64,000 nt of DNA from JAWKVD01 sp041398225. Its GTDB lineage: Bacteria; Pseudomonadota; Alphaproteobacteria; Caulobacterales; Hyphomonadaceae. Numbering within the stretch: the stretch's first letter is position 1; the number at the start of each line of letters is the position of its first letter. The stretch spans positions 62,001 through 126,000 of the forward strand of contig JAWKVD010000006.1 in assembly GCA_041398225.1 (NCBI GenBank), in the 5' to 3' direction. The notes under the pieces were generated by a model, which saw only the letters and a program-made list of their open reading frames with translations, did no database searches and was not told where the DNA came from. Position numbers and translations under genes: made by a program. This document shows positions 53,071 through 62,349 of the stretch, piece after piece.

Positions 53071-54873
53071 CTAGAGCTGGTATTTCGTGACCAGCAGGAT
53101 CGTGAGCGCCACGATCATCAGCAGCATCAATGGAACGCCTGTCCGGACATAGTCGCCGAAGCGGTAGCCGCCCGGTCCCATGATCAGGAAGTTGGTCTGA
53201 TACGCCATTGGCGTCGCGAAGCTGAGATTGCAGCCGAACAGCACGGCCAGCACCATCGCCTCGGGCGGTACGCCCAATTGTCCCGCGACGTTGACCGCGA
53301 TCGGCGTGGTCACGGCCGCCGCCGCCGCATTGGACGTGAAGTTAGTGATGAAGGCCGCGAAGCACAGGATCGCGGTCACCGATACGGCTGCGGGCATGTC
53401 GTTGAGCGCGTAGGCGAGGCCTGAGCCGAGCCACGCCGCAGCGCCCGTCGCCAGCATCGTCTTGCCAAGCGCGATCGAGGCCGCGACCAGAACGATCACC
53501 TCGGCGCTTAACGCTCGGCCGAGGCGTTCGAAGGACACACAACCGGTCACGATCATCGCGATCGTCCCGGCCAACGCGGAGATCGAGATCGGCACCAGGT
53601 GCAGTCCGGCTACGCCGACGACCGCCGCCGCGATTGCAATCGCAACCGACGAGCGCGCCGTGTTGGGCATTTCGGCCGCGCCCTCCAGAAGCATCGCGCC
53701 AGTGTGCGATTGAAGCGACTTCACCGTCTCGGCGGCGCCCTGAACCAGAAGCACGTCGCCGGCTTCAAGGCGCTCGTCCAGCGTGTCGATAACCTCGTGA
53801 TAGAAGTTCCGGTCCGGCCGGTAGAGTCCGATAATCACCGCCGACTGCGACGTTTCGAACTGAGCGCCCCGAATGGTCTGGCCGACCAGATCGGAGTTCG
53901 CGCCGACCACCAGTTCGGCGATCATCTTGTCTTCGCGCGGATCGCTTCGCAGCGCCTTGATGATGCTTTGCGGCGCGAGCGGCGCGCCCATCTGTTCGCT
54001 GGCCAGCTGGAGGTCGCTGAGCGCGCCTTCGATCTGGACGACGTCGCCGGGGCGGATGTGAATTTCAGGGCGCTTGAGGCTCAGTCCGTTGCGCGTCACG
54101 CCGTGCACGTCGACAAACTTGCCGATCCGCGCCCGCACCTGCTCAAGCGTGCTGTCAACGATGTTCGAACTGTCCTCAATGAACAGCGCTGCGGCGAACT
54201 TGCGTTGCGTTTCCTCCGCCACCGACGTGTAGGACGGGAGCATGCGGGGCATCACCAGCCAGAGATACGGCAGAGCGATGATCGCGGCCCCGAGGCCGAT
54301 GTCCATGAAGTCGAAAATGCCGATCGGAGCTACGCCGAGGTCGCGCGCGATGGAGGTGACCAGCAGGTTCGTCGAGGTGCCGATCGCCGTACACATTCCC
54401 CCGACAAGAACGGCGAAGTTGACCGGCAGCAGCGAGCGCGACGGCGGATAGCCTGTGCGCGCCGATATCGACAGCAGAACCGGCATGATCAGGATCATCA
54501 CTGGCGTGTCGTTGATGAACATGCTTGTGACGCCGGCGAACACCAGCGTCAGAAGCAGCCCCATCACTTTCGAGCGCATCCAGACGCGACCCATGGCGCG
54601 CGTTACCGGATCCAGCGCCCCCGTGGTCACAAGGCCGCGGCCGATCACCATCATGCAGCAGATTGTCACCAGCGCTTCGGAACCAAACCCGCCGAAGGCT
54701 CGCGCGATCCCCACGCCGGCGTCCTCGCCCGGAAGCGGAAAGAAGAAGAAGCCAAGCGCGATGACGCCGATCAGCAGCAGCGACACCACTTCCATACGCA
54801 GGCGGCCCTGCGCATAGAGGAAGAAGGCTCCGGTAGCGAGCAGTATGGCGGCGATGGCGTGCGGTGCTGGCAT
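53071..54873 (-). CDS. SLC13 family permease with two TrkA-C (RCK_C) domains
   Basis: The product has 600 residues with about ten membrane helices. The two SLC13 signature segments are present: SMFINDTPVMILIMPVLLSIS with GTSTNLLVTS in the first half and NFTSNAAAAAVTTPIAV with NLSFATPMAYQTNF in the second. Two TrkA-C-like cytoplasmic domains (about 225-300 and 310-395) sit between the halves and probably bind a nucleotide or ion. Relatives transport sulfate, dicarboxylates or other anions. No partner is adjacent. Confidence 0.93.
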   Translation of the reverse strand: MPAPHAIAAILLATGAFFLYAQGRLRMEVVSLLLIGVIALGFFFFPLPGEDAGVGIARAFGGFGSEALVTICCMMVIGRGLVTTGALDPVTRAMGRVWMRSKVMGLLLTLVFAGVTSMFINDTPVMILIMPVLLSISARTGYPPSRSLLPVNFAVLVGGMCTAIGTSTNLLVTSIARDLGVAPIGIFDFMDIGLGAAIIALPYLWLVMPRMLPSYTSVAEETQRKFAAALFIEDSSNIVDSTLEQVRARIGKFVDVHGVTRNGLSLKRPEIHIRPGDVVQIEGALSDLQLASEQMGAPLAPQSIIKALRSDPREDKMIAELVVGANSDLVGQTIRGAQFETSQSAVIIGLYRPDRNFYHEVIDTLDERLEAGDVLLVQGAAETVKSLQSHTGAMLLEGAAEMPNTARSSVAIAIAAAVVGVAGLHLVPISISALAGTIAMIVTGCVSFERLGRALSAEVIVLVAASIALGKTMLATGAAAWLGSGLAYALNDMPAAVSVTAILCFAAFITNFTSNAAAAAVTTPIAVNVAGQLGVPPEAMVLAVLFGCNLSFATPMAYQTNFLIMGPGGYRFGDYVRTGVPLMLLMIVALTILLVTKYQL

Positions 54874-54999
54874 GAAAGGTTCGATGTCGAGCGGGTTCGC
54901 TGCGCCGTCAGATGGATCGCCAGATGGGCGATATGTGAATGAACGCCTTCTTACCGGCGCACAGGGCGCGCCGGCTACTGAACAGACAGTTTAGGCCCG

Positions 55000-55848
55000 T
55001 CATCCTGCATCCGCCGTGATGAGCCAGGCGGAGCCGGCCAATCGAATTTCGCCGGTATCGTCTGCGTGCGGCGCCATGGCGGCGGCCGCGGCGTCGATCA
55101 CTTCGGGCGCGCGCTCCTCGCCGACCTCCCGCACGAAGCGGGACAGGGGCCCCACGCGGGCCATGCGCTCGGCCGCCTCTTCGGCGCTGGAGCCCAGGGC
55201 GATCGAGCGGTTGATCGCCTCTGAAGCGACATCCCGGAATCCGGCCTCCAGGAGGATGGCGCGCACGCGTGTGTCGTCATGGAAGGCGAACGGCCCCGGC
55301 GCGTTGAGGTCGGCCTTCGCTTGCTCGATGTTCAGCGCCTTGCGAGCGGCGACCAGGGGCGTCATCGCCCAGGGGTTTTCGCGCGGATGCCGCCAGCAGC
55401 AGAAGACAAGGCGCCCACTGTCAGACATGGCCCGGCGGATATGAGCGAAGGCTGCAACCGGCTCCGCGAAGAACATGATGCCGAAGCGCGAAAAAACGAG
55501 ATCGATTTCGGATGGCAGGTGAGCAACCGATGCGTCAGCCTGTACGAAACGCACATTCGGCAGATGTGCGTCCGCCAAATCCGCGTGCGCGACCTCAAGC
55601 AGCGGTCCGGAAACATCGACGCCCAGCACCGATCCCTCAGGCGCGACGGCCTTGCCCAAGGCAATGGTGGTTGCGCCGGCTCCGCACCCAAGATCCATGA
55701 CATGCTCGCCTGAGCGCGCCGCAGCGGCGTCAAGCGCGGCGAGTCCGAATGGCGAAACAAGCCGCTCGGTCTCAAGGTGCAGGCGGGCCCAGCGTTCGCC
55801 GACGGGGCCGTTCCAGTCCGCGATTTGTTCCGAATTATCCGATGACAT
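55000..55848 (-). CDS. Class I SAM-dependent methyltransferase
   Basis: The product has 282 residues from the ATG at 55848, preceded by AAGAGG 5-6 nt upstream; a GTG at 55854 overlaps that site. Motif I is VMDLGCGAGATTIALGKAV, and the acidic end of the second strand follows as VLGVDVSGPLLEVA, then RFVQADASVAHLPSEIDLVFSRFGIMFF. This is the ubiquinone/menaquinone-methylase-like small-molecule branch. The substrate is unknown. It is 55 bp downstream of the start of nothing but its own promoter region and shares the minus strand with the patatin gene. Confidence 0.9.
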   Translation of the reverse strand: MSSDNSEQIADWNGPVGERWARLHLETERLVSPFGLAALDAAAARSGEHVMDLGCGAGATTIALGKAVAPEGSVLGVDVSGPLLEVAHADLADAHLPNVRFVQADASVAHLPSEIDLVFSRFGIMFFAEPVAAFAHIRRAMSDSGRLVFCCWRHPRENPWAMTPLVAARKALNIEQAKADLNAPGPFAFHDDTRVRAILLEAGFRDVASEAINRSIALGSSAEEAAERMARVGPLSRFVREVGEERAPEVIDAAAAAMAPHADDTGEIRLAGSAWLITADAG

Positions 55849-55902
55849 TCGCACCTCTTACCTTGCGTGGAGAGTATAGGACGGGTGCGCTCTGTCGAGG
55901 CC

Positions 55903-57729
55903 TCACATATCCAGCGGTTCAAGCACGCTTTCGGCCTCGGCAGCGCTCGCGGAGCCCCGAATAAGCGTGGCGAGAGGTCCGCTGAGTTCGCCGATCGCCT
56001 CCTTGGCGGCATTGTATCCTGCCTCAACCGCCCGATCATAGCTCTGCCAGTCGCGCAGCTCGATGCCGCTCAGCTCCGGCGCGATCAGCATATCCGTCAG
56101 CCCGCGATGGGCGTTCGGATCGACGGACACGGTCGCGGCGCGCATCAGCAGGTTGGCGATTGGCGGCGGCGAACTGAGGCCATGGTGCATGGTCCAGCCA
56201 AAGAAGCTGGGCGGGTCGCGGAATTCGTCGGCGGACAGCCCCTCCGGCGCCTGGGCCACATCGACGCCGATAATACGTCCGCGATGCAGGTTGCGCATCA
56301 CGTCGACCGGGAAATTGTTCAGGACGGCGCCGTCGACCAGAACCTGATTGTCCCAAACGATCGGCGGTAGAATGCCCGGAAGCGAAATACTGGCGCGAAG
56401 AGCCTTGCGTAGCGGTCCCTCGGAGTGAACCCGATAGGCGCCCTGCGTGAGATTTGTCGACACGGCGAAGAATGGAACTTTCAGATCTTCGATTTGCAGA
56501 TCGCCAAAGTGTTCCTTCAGGCGCGCATCGACCTTGTGACCTTTGACAAGTGCAACGACCGGCAGGCGATAGTCGGACAGCGGGTTGCTCTCCACGAACG
56601 CCTTGCGGATGCGCAGGTCGATCTCCTCCATGTCCCAGCCGCAGGCGTGGCAGGCGGCGATGATCGCGCCCATCGAGGATCCGCCGATAAAATCGATGGG
56701 GCACTCCGCTTCCCGCAGCGCGCGCAGGACGCCGATATGGGCGTAAGCCCGCGCGCCGCCGCCAGAGAATACGACACCCACAGACCGGCCCGACATCGTG
56801 CGCGCCAGCCGATGTCCGTCGTCTTCGTTCATCCCCCGCCAGTGGAGGATGCGCGAGGCGCCTGCGGCGTTCTTCCATTCCAGGGTTTCAGCGGCCTTGC
56901 GGGTCCCGGCGAGATTCAGCAGCACGACGTCAACCAGCCGAAACTGTCGGGCGGGCGAGGGATCATCCGGTAGAAGCGGGACAGACGGTCGAGCGTCGGA
57001 TCGCGCAAACAGCCACAGCCTGTCGGAGTATCGCTGAACAAGCCGGTACCACAGCGTGTCTCCGATCGAAGCCAGCAGCATGACGATATCGTTGTGGGCT
57101 TCCAATTCGTCGAAATAACCCACGGGCATGTTCGCGGCTTCCTCGCCGACGATCGCGACCCGCAGATTGCTCGCGCGCAGGTTGGCCGCCAGCGCTTCGG
57201 CGCGCAGTTTGAGGTCGATGGTCGGCGAGGTGGACAGCAGGCCGAACACGCGAGGTTCGGCGGTGCGCCCGACCTTGCGTCGGGCTTGCCGCATCCTCAG
57301 CATGATGACGCGGGTCAGGCGCTCCAGAATTCGGGGATCGGCCTTCACCAGTTGCATGAAGCCCGCCCGCGACAGCCCGACGACTTCGGTGTCGCGAAGC
57401 GCATACGCGGCGCGTTCGTGCGGGGTCCCGGCGATCAGGGACATTTCACCGACCGGCTCGCCGGCGCGGATATGTCCCTCCAGCTCCAGCGCCCCGGAAG
57501 CGGTCTTGCGGAAGGCGCCCAGCGATCCCGACAACACGAAATAGATCATGTCGGCCGGATCGCCGACGTCGAACAGCTGCCAGCCGCCGGGCAGGCCGAA
57601 CCATTTCAGGTCCTTCTGGGCCTGTTTCAGCGCCCGTTCGGGCGCGTCCTTCACGAAGGGGACTGTCTTCAACGAGGGAATCGACAGTTCGCCCGGATCG
57701 CGGGACTTGCTTCTCAGTTTCAGCGCCAT
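55903..57729 (-). CDS. Patatin-like phospholipase with cyclic-nucleotide-binding domain (NTE family)
   Basis: The product has 608 residues. The N-terminal part (about 25-145) is a cNMP-binding-like domain: DPADMIYFVLSGSLGAFRK and GEPVGEMSLIAG. The patatin domain (about 316-500) has the oxyanion glycine-rich loop VFSGGGARAYAHIGVL, the nucleophile S352 in GGSSMG and the catalytic D465 in DGAVLNNFP. Such enzymes are serine lysophospholipases, and the nucleotide domain may regulate activity. This combination is like the NTE group. It is divergent from mccB. Confidence 0.94.
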   Translation of the reverse strand: MALKLRSKSRDPGELSIPSLKTVPFVKDAPERALKQAQKDLKWFGLPGGWQLFDVGDPADMIYFVLSGSLGAFRKTASGALELEGHIRAGEPVGEMSLIAGTPHERAAYALRDTEVVGLSRAGFMQLVKADPRILERLTRVIMLRMRQARRKVGRTAEPRVFGLLSTSPTIDLKLRAEALAANLRASNLRVAIVGEEAANMPVGYFDELEAHNDIVMLLASIGDTLWYRLVQRYSDRLWLFARSDARPSVPLLPDDPSPARQFRLVDVVLLNLAGTRKAAETLEWKNAAGASRILHWRGMNEDDGHRLARTMSGRSVGVVFSGGGARAYAHIGVLRALREAECPIDFIGGSSMGAIIAACHACGWDMEEIDLRIRKAFVESNPLSDYRLPVVALVKGHKVDARLKEHFGDLQIEDLKVPFFAVSTNLTQGAYRVHSEGPLRKALRASISLPGILPPIVWDNQVLVDGAVLNNFPVDVMRNLHRGRIIGVDVAQAPEGLSADEFRDPPSFFGWTMHHGLSSPPPIANLLMRAATVSVDPNAHRGLTDMLIAPELSGIELRDWQSYDRAVEAGYNAAKEAIGELSGPLATLIRGSASAAEAESVLEPLDM

Positions 57730-57909
57730 GGGGCTGGCCTTCAGGTGGTAAGCAAGCGGTCGTCGCGCAACAAACGCCTAGAATGATTGTCGACAACTAT
57801 CGCGAACAATACCTGAAGGAAACGTGTGGAGGAGGGGGCTTCCGCAGAGAGCACGGGGCTTCGCCGCCCCCGCAGGGGCGTTCGCCGCCTTGCCATTCCG
57901 TGCCTGCCT

Positions 57910-57921
57910 GACGTTAATGTC
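57910..57921. promoter_or_regulatory. Candidate operator upstream of mccB
   Basis: The 12 bases GACGTTAATGTC form an inverted repeat with one mismatched pair, lying 37 bp before the mccB ATG and near the divergent patatin promoter. MerR-type LiuR regulators of leucine genes are known to bind palindromes rich in ACGT-like half-sites. The link is only suggestive, and no regulator gene is adjacent. Confidence 0.25.
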
Positions 57922-57957
57922 GTCCGGATTCGATTTCCCTTACATGTCAGGTGCCCG

Positions 57958-59577
57958 ATGGCTCGCCTCGTTTCGCAGCTCAACGCCTCGTCCGCCCGCT
58001 TCAGGGCGAATGCCGACGCCATGAGCGCCCTGACCGCCGAACTGCACGAAAAGACCGAGAAGGCGGCGCTGGGCGGTCCGGAGGCTTCGCGCAAGCGTCA
58101 TGCGGATCGCGGCAAATTGCTGCCGCGTGAACGGGTCGAACGCCTGATCGATCCCGCATCGCCCTTCCTGGAGCTGTCCGCGCTGGCGGCCGACGGCATG
58201 TACGACGGCGAGGCGCCGGGAGCTGGCGTCATCACGGGCATCGGGCGCGTCTCCGGCCGCGAATGCATGATCGTCTGCAACGACGCCACCGTTAAGGGGG
58301 GCGCCTACTTCCCGGTGACGGTGAAGAAGCACCTGCGCGCACAGGAAGTCGCCCTGGAGAACCGCCTGCCGTGCATCTACCTCGTCGACAGCGGTGGGGC
58401 GAACCTGCCGCACCAGTCCGAGGTCTTCCCGGACCGGGAGCACTTTGGGCGCATCTTCTACAATCAGGCCAACATGAGCGCCGCAGGCATCCCCCAGATC
58501 GCTTCGGTGATGGGCTCGTGCACCGCAGGCGGCGCTTACGTGCCAGCGATGTCCGACGAGACGGTGATTGTCCGCAAGCAGGGCACGATCTTCCTTGGCG
58601 GTCCGCCTCTGGTGAAGGCCGCGACCGGCGAAGTCATTTCGGCGGAGGATCTGGGCGGCGCCGATGTTCATGCGCGTCGCTCGGGCGTGGCCGATCACTA
58701 CGCGGCGGACGATGCGCACGCGCTTCAGATCGTTCGCTCGATCGTCGCCAATCTCAATACGCGCAAGCAGGTTCGTCTCGACATGCGGGACCCGCGCGAT
58801 CCGGCGGTTGACCCATCCGAACTGGATGGCGTCATCCCGATGGATGTTCGCGAGCCCTACGACGTCCGCGAAGTCATCGCACGGCTGGTCGACGGATCGG
58901 AGCTGGACGAGTTCAAGAAACTGTATGGCGAAACGCTGGTCACTGGCTTCGCTCATATCTCGGCATGCCGGTCGGCATTCTGGCCAACAACGGAATCCTG
59001 TTTTCCGAAAGCGCCCAGAAGGCGGCGCCTTCATCAACTTTGCGATCAGCGCGGCATACCGCTACTCTTCCTGCAGAACATCACAGGGTTCATGGTCGGT
59101 TCGAAATACGAGGCCGGCGGCATCGCCAAGGACGGAGCCAAGATGGTGACGGCGGTCGCCACAGCCCGTGTGCCGAAATTCACCGTCGTGATTGGCGGCA
59201 GCTACGGGGCCGGAAACTACGGCATGTGCGGCCGAGCCTATTCGCCCCGCTTCCTGTTCATGTGGCCCAACGCCCGCATCTCCGTGATGGGCGGCGAACA
59301 GGCCGCCAGCGTGCTCGCCACCGTGCGTCGCGATAGTCTGGAAGCGAAGGGCAAGACCTGGCCGCAATCGGAAGAGGAGGCCTTCAAGGCCCCGATCCGG
59401 GAACTCTATGAGCGCGAAGGCTCCCCCTATTTTTCGACGGCCCGGATATGGGACGATGGCGTCATCGCGCCGTCGGACACGCGCCGGGTCCTGGGACTGG
59501 CGATGTCGGCCAGCCTCAACGCGCCCCATGGCCGGGCCGACGATCGCGAGCCCGCTCTCGGCCTGTTCCGGATGTGA
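57958..59577 (+). CDS. mccB: Methylcrotonyl-CoA carboxylase beta subunit (frame-scrambled segment)
   Basis: The product has 539 residues, the normal size. Carboxyltransferase motifs include IDPASPFLELSALAADGMYDGEAPGAGVITGIGRV, VDSGGANLPHQSEVFPD, GSCTAGGAYVPAMSDE and FLQNITGFMVGSKYEAGGIAKDGAKM. It carboxylates 3-methylcrotonyl-CoA with the alpha subunit at 62350. Between residues about 335 and 360 the protein reads SACRSAFWPTTESCFPKAPRRRRLH, whereas the neighbouring frame gives the expected GMPVGILANNGILFSESAQKAA. Single-base losses near 58961, 59029 and 59036 explain this. The first base of its ATG overlap follows a weak ribosome-binding site. Confidence 0.9.
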   Translation: MARLVSQLNASSARFRANADAMSALTAELHEKTEKAALGGPEASRKRHADRGKLLPRERVERLIDPASPFLELSALAADGMYDGEAPGAGVITGIGRVSGRECMIVCNDATVKGGAYFPVTVKKHLRAQEVALENRLPCIYLVDSGGANLPHQSEVFPDREHFGRIFYNQANMSAAGIPQIASVMGSCTAGGAYVPAMSDETVIVRKQGTIFLGGPPLVKAATGEVISAEDLGGADVHARRSGVADHYAADDAHALQIVRSIVANLNTRKQVRLDMRDPRDPAVDPSELDGVIPMDVREPYDVREVIARLVDGSELDEFKKLYGETLVTGFAHISACRSAFWPTTESCFPKAPRRRRLHQLCDQRGIPLLFLQNITGFMVGSKYEAGGIAKDGAKMVTAVATARVPKFTVVIGGSYGAGNYGMCGRAYSPRFLFMWPNARISVMGGEQAASVLATVRRDSLEAKGKTWPQSEEEAFKAPIRELYEREGSPYFSTARIWDDGVIAPSDTRRVLGLAMSASLNAPHGRADDREPALGLFRM

Positions 59578-60398
59578 CCGAAGGTACGCGCCAACCGCCG
59601 CAGGCGCTTTTGTCGGTGTTGGACCGGATCGTCGACGGCGCGCGCTCACATATCCATGGCCGCCCGTCCGTGATCGGTCTCGCCGGCCCGCAGGGTTCCG
59701 GGAAAACCACGCTCGCTCGCGCCTGGTCGGGGATGCACCCCGCAATCGCGCATTTCTCGCTCGACGATGTCTATCTCGATCAGGAACAGCGCCGCCAGTT
59801 GGCCGCGACCGTGCACCCGCTTCTGGCCACGCGCGGTCCGCCCGGAATGCATGACCTCGCGCTCTTGATCGAAACGCTCGATCGCCTGTCCGAGGCGGGT
59901 GAAGCCGACCGAACGCCCATTCCATGTTTCGACAAAGTGGCGGACGCCCGGATCCCGGCGGCCGAGTGGCCGGCCTTTGCCGGGCGTCCGTCCGCCATTC
60001 TTCTCGATGGATGGTGCCTGGGCGCGCTGCCGGAAGCGGATGTGGCGCTCGCCGATCCGATCAACGATCTGGAGGCGCAAGAGGACCCGAAGGGCGTCTG
60101 GCGAGAATACGTCAACGAGCGGCTGAAACGCGACTATCCGGCGATATGGGACCGGCTTGATGCGATCCTTTACCTTCAGGCGCCCAGCTGGGATGTGGTC
60201 GCGCGTTGGCGCGGGCAGCAGGAGGCGGATCTACTGGGCCGGCCGCTTTCGATAGCCGATGACGCGCGGATCGCGCGCTTTGTCCAGCATTTCGAGCGCG
60301 TCACCCGCGCGATGCAGGCGGGCGCGCGCCGCCCCGGAACCGTCGTTCGCCTCGGGGCGGAGCGCCAGCTTCTGTCGGTTGACGCCGCCGCCAGATGA
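59574..60398 (+). CDS. P-loop kinase, D-glycerate 3-kinase-like
   Basis: The product has 274 residues from a GTG at 59574 that overlaps the mccB stop as ATGTGA. The Walker A motif is GPQGSGKTTLA, and FSLDDVYLDQEQRRQLA and GPPGMHDLALLIETL follow, as in the glycerate kinase GLYK branch of the phosphoribulokinase/uridine kinase superfamily. ILLDGWCLGA is the Walker B-like region. It probably phosphorylates D-glycerate or a related hydroxy acid. Glycerate is not part of the leucine pathway, so its place in this operon is odd. Confidence 0.85.
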   Translation: MTEGTRQPPQALLSVLDRIVDGARSHIHGRPSVIGLAGPQGSGKTTLARAWSGMHPAIAHFSLDDVYLDQEQRRQLAATVHPLLATRGPPGMHDLALLIETLDRLSEAGEADRTPIPCFDKVADARIPAAEWPAFAGRPSAILLDGWCLGALPEADVALADPINDLEAQEDPKGVWREYVNERLKRDYPAIWDRLDAILYLQAPSWDVVARWRGQQEADLLGRPLSIADDARIARFVQHFERVTRAMQAGARRPGTVVRLGAERQLLSVDAAAR

Positions 60399-60453
60399 CG
60401 TCGCCGTCTCAAGGCGCTATCAAGCCCGTTCGCAGCCACTCAAGGAGGTCGCC

Positions 60454-61245
60454 ATGGCCTATGAAACGATCGAAATCGATGTCTCCCGGTCCGGCGTGGC
60501 GGTGGTGATGTTGAACCGGCCCGACCGGCGCAACGCCCTGAACGCGCAGGTCATCGAGGAACTGGCCGACTGCTTTGAGACGCTTTCGAAAAACCCGGAA
60601 GCTCGCGTCCTGATCTTGCGCGGCGCGGGCAAGGTGTTCAGCGCGGGTGCGGATATCGAGTGGATGAAGGCGGGCGCGGACTTCACGGTCCACGAGAACG
60701 AGGAGGACGCCCACGCCATGGCCGAGATGCTGCGCAAGCTCTACGAGCTGCCGCAGCTTACGATCGCCATGCTGCATGGCGCTGCGATGGCCGGTGCGGC
60801 CGGTCTCGCCGCCGCTTCCGATGTCGTGGTCGCGCTGGAAGGAACGAAGTTCTGCTTTTCAGAGGTGAAGCTGGGCATCATTCCGGCGACGATTTCGCCC
60901 TATGTCATCCAGGCGATCGGTCCCCGCTGGGCGCGGGCGTTGTTCGCGACGGCCGAGACGTTCGACGCCAAGTTCGCGCACCAGATCGGCCTCGCGCACT
61001 ATGTTGCGGCCGATGAAAATGAATTCGAAGCGCTGGTGGAGCACGTCACGCGGCTGGCTTTCCAGGGATCGCCCGCAGCGATCGCGGACGCCAAGGATCT
61101 GGTCGCCGATGTCACGGGCGAAGTGATTGACGCCAGCCTCAGCCGGCGCACCGCGAAACGTCTGGCGCATCGCCGCGCGACCGATCAGGGCAAGGAGGGG
61201 CTCGCGGCCTTCCTCGAAAAGCGCAAGCCGCACTGGGCCGAGTAG
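60454..61245 (+). CDS. liuC: Enoyl-CoA hydratase, probable 3-methylglutaconyl-CoA hydratase
   Basis: The product has 263 residues from the ATG at 60454, with AAGGAGG upstream. Crotonase motifs are VVMLNRPDRRNALNAQVIEEL, FSAGADIEWMKAGADFTVHENEEDA, GAAMAGAAGLAAASDVVVA and FCFSEVKLGIIPATISPYVIQAIG, which contains the first catalytic glutamate. It lies between mccB and mccA, so the hydration of 3-methylglutaconyl-CoA to HMG-CoA is the best inference. The gene for HMG-CoA lyase is not in the window. Confidence 0.9.
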   Translation: MAYETIEIDVSRSGVAVVMLNRPDRRNALNAQVIEELADCFETLSKNPEARVLILRGAGKVFSAGADIEWMKAGADFTVHENEEDAHAMAEMLRKLYELPQLTIAMLHGAAMAGAAGLAAASDVVVALEGTKFCFSEVKLGIIPATISPYVIQAIGPRWARALFATAETFDAKFAHQIGLAHYVAADENEFEALVEHVTRLAFQGSPAAIADAKDLVADVTGEVIDASLSRRTAKRLAHRRATDQGKEGLAAFLEKRKPHWAE

Positions 61246-61262
61246 CGCACCGGGAGATAGCG

Positions 61263-62255
61263 ATGTCGGGGGAGGTGGAGGCGGCCGGAGCCGCTGCGAC
61301 AGCTGGCTTGACCGCCGCAGCTATTGACGGCGCGAACCGCGAGGCATCCGGAACGCCCGAAGACCACGGCGCGTGTCTGAATTGCGGGGCGCCGTTGTCA
61401 GGCAATTTCTGCTCGCAGTGCGGCCAGCCCGCTCACCTGCACCGAACGCTCGGCCACATGGTGGAGGAGTTTCTCCACGGCATCGTCCATTTTGACACGC
61501 GGGCGTGGCGGACGCTGCCCTACCTGCTGTTCCGTCCCGGCAAGCTCACCCACGACTACATTCATGGCAAGCGAACGCGATACATCTCTCCGCTGGCGAT
61601 CTATCTGCTTGCCGTCTTCTCCATGTTCTTTGTGTTCTCGATCTCAGGCGGCTCGCGCGTCGGCTTGTCAGAAGCGCCGGTCGCACAGACTGAAGGCGCA
61701 CCTCTCGAAAGCGCGACCGAGGCTCCAGCGGGGCAGGCCGAAGGCGCCAATGTAAGCCCTGCGGAGTTGATACGGGAGTTGAACCGCACCGCCGAAGAAA
61801 GCGGTTTCTCGATCTCCACCGGCAACAAGAAGCTGGACGAGAAGATCAAGCACAAGCTCGAGAATCCGGAGTTGCTGATCTACAAGGTGCAGAACACCGC
61901 CTACAAACTGGCTTTTCTGCTGGTTCCGATATCGCTCCCCTTTGTGTGGCTGCTGTTCTTCTGGAAGCGCGGGACGACCCTGTTCGACCACACAGTCTTC
62001 ATCCTGTATTCGCTGACCTTCGCCTCGCTTCTGTTCCTGATCCTGGGCATGCTGGCGTTCTATCCGCCGCTCTCGCGAGCGTTGAACGGCGCTCTCCTGC
62101 TGACGACCCCGGTTCACATGTTCTTCCACCTCAAGGGCGCCTACAGCCTCGGCTGGTTCTCGGCCCTGTGGCGGACCGTCCTGCTGATGGTTTTCAGCTT
62201 CCTGTGCCTGGTCGTCTTCGTTCTGCTCATCATCGCGCTCGGGCTGACCGGATGA
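61263..62255 (+). CDS. DUF3667 family membrane protein
   Basis: The product has 330 residues. A zinc-ribbon-like N-terminal motif CLNCGAPLSGNFCSQCGQPA (two CxxC) is followed by LHRTLGHMVEEFLHGIVHFDTRAWRTLPYLLFRPGKLTHDYIHGKRTRYISPLAIYLLAV, the DUF3667 hallmark, and about four membrane helices. The function is unknown. It starts 17 bp after liuC and is followed 94 bp later by mccA, so it is embedded in the leucine operon. Confidence 0.93.
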   Translation: MSGEVEAAGAAATAGLTAAAIDGANREASGTPEDHGACLNCGAPLSGNFCSQCGQPAHLHRTLGHMVEEFLHGIVHFDTRAWRTLPYLLFRPGKLTHDYIHGKRTRYISPLAIYLLAVFSMFFVFSISGGSRVGLSEAPVAQTEGAPLESATEAPAGQAEGANVSPAELIRELNRTAEESGFSISTGNKKLDEKIKHKLENPELLIYKVQNTAYKLAFLLVPISLPFVWLLFFWKRGTTLFDHTVFILYSLTFASLLFLILGMLAFYPPLSRALNGALLLTTPVHMFFHLKGAYSLGWFSALWRTVLLMVFSFLCLVVFVLLIIALGLTG

Positions 62256-62349
62256 CGCAACGTGCGAAGGTCGTTTGTTTGCCCGCCGCCCGATGTATCG
62301 CCGATAACCCGCTTGTGAGCGCGCCCGCTCGCCTCTAGCTTCCGCGCCC

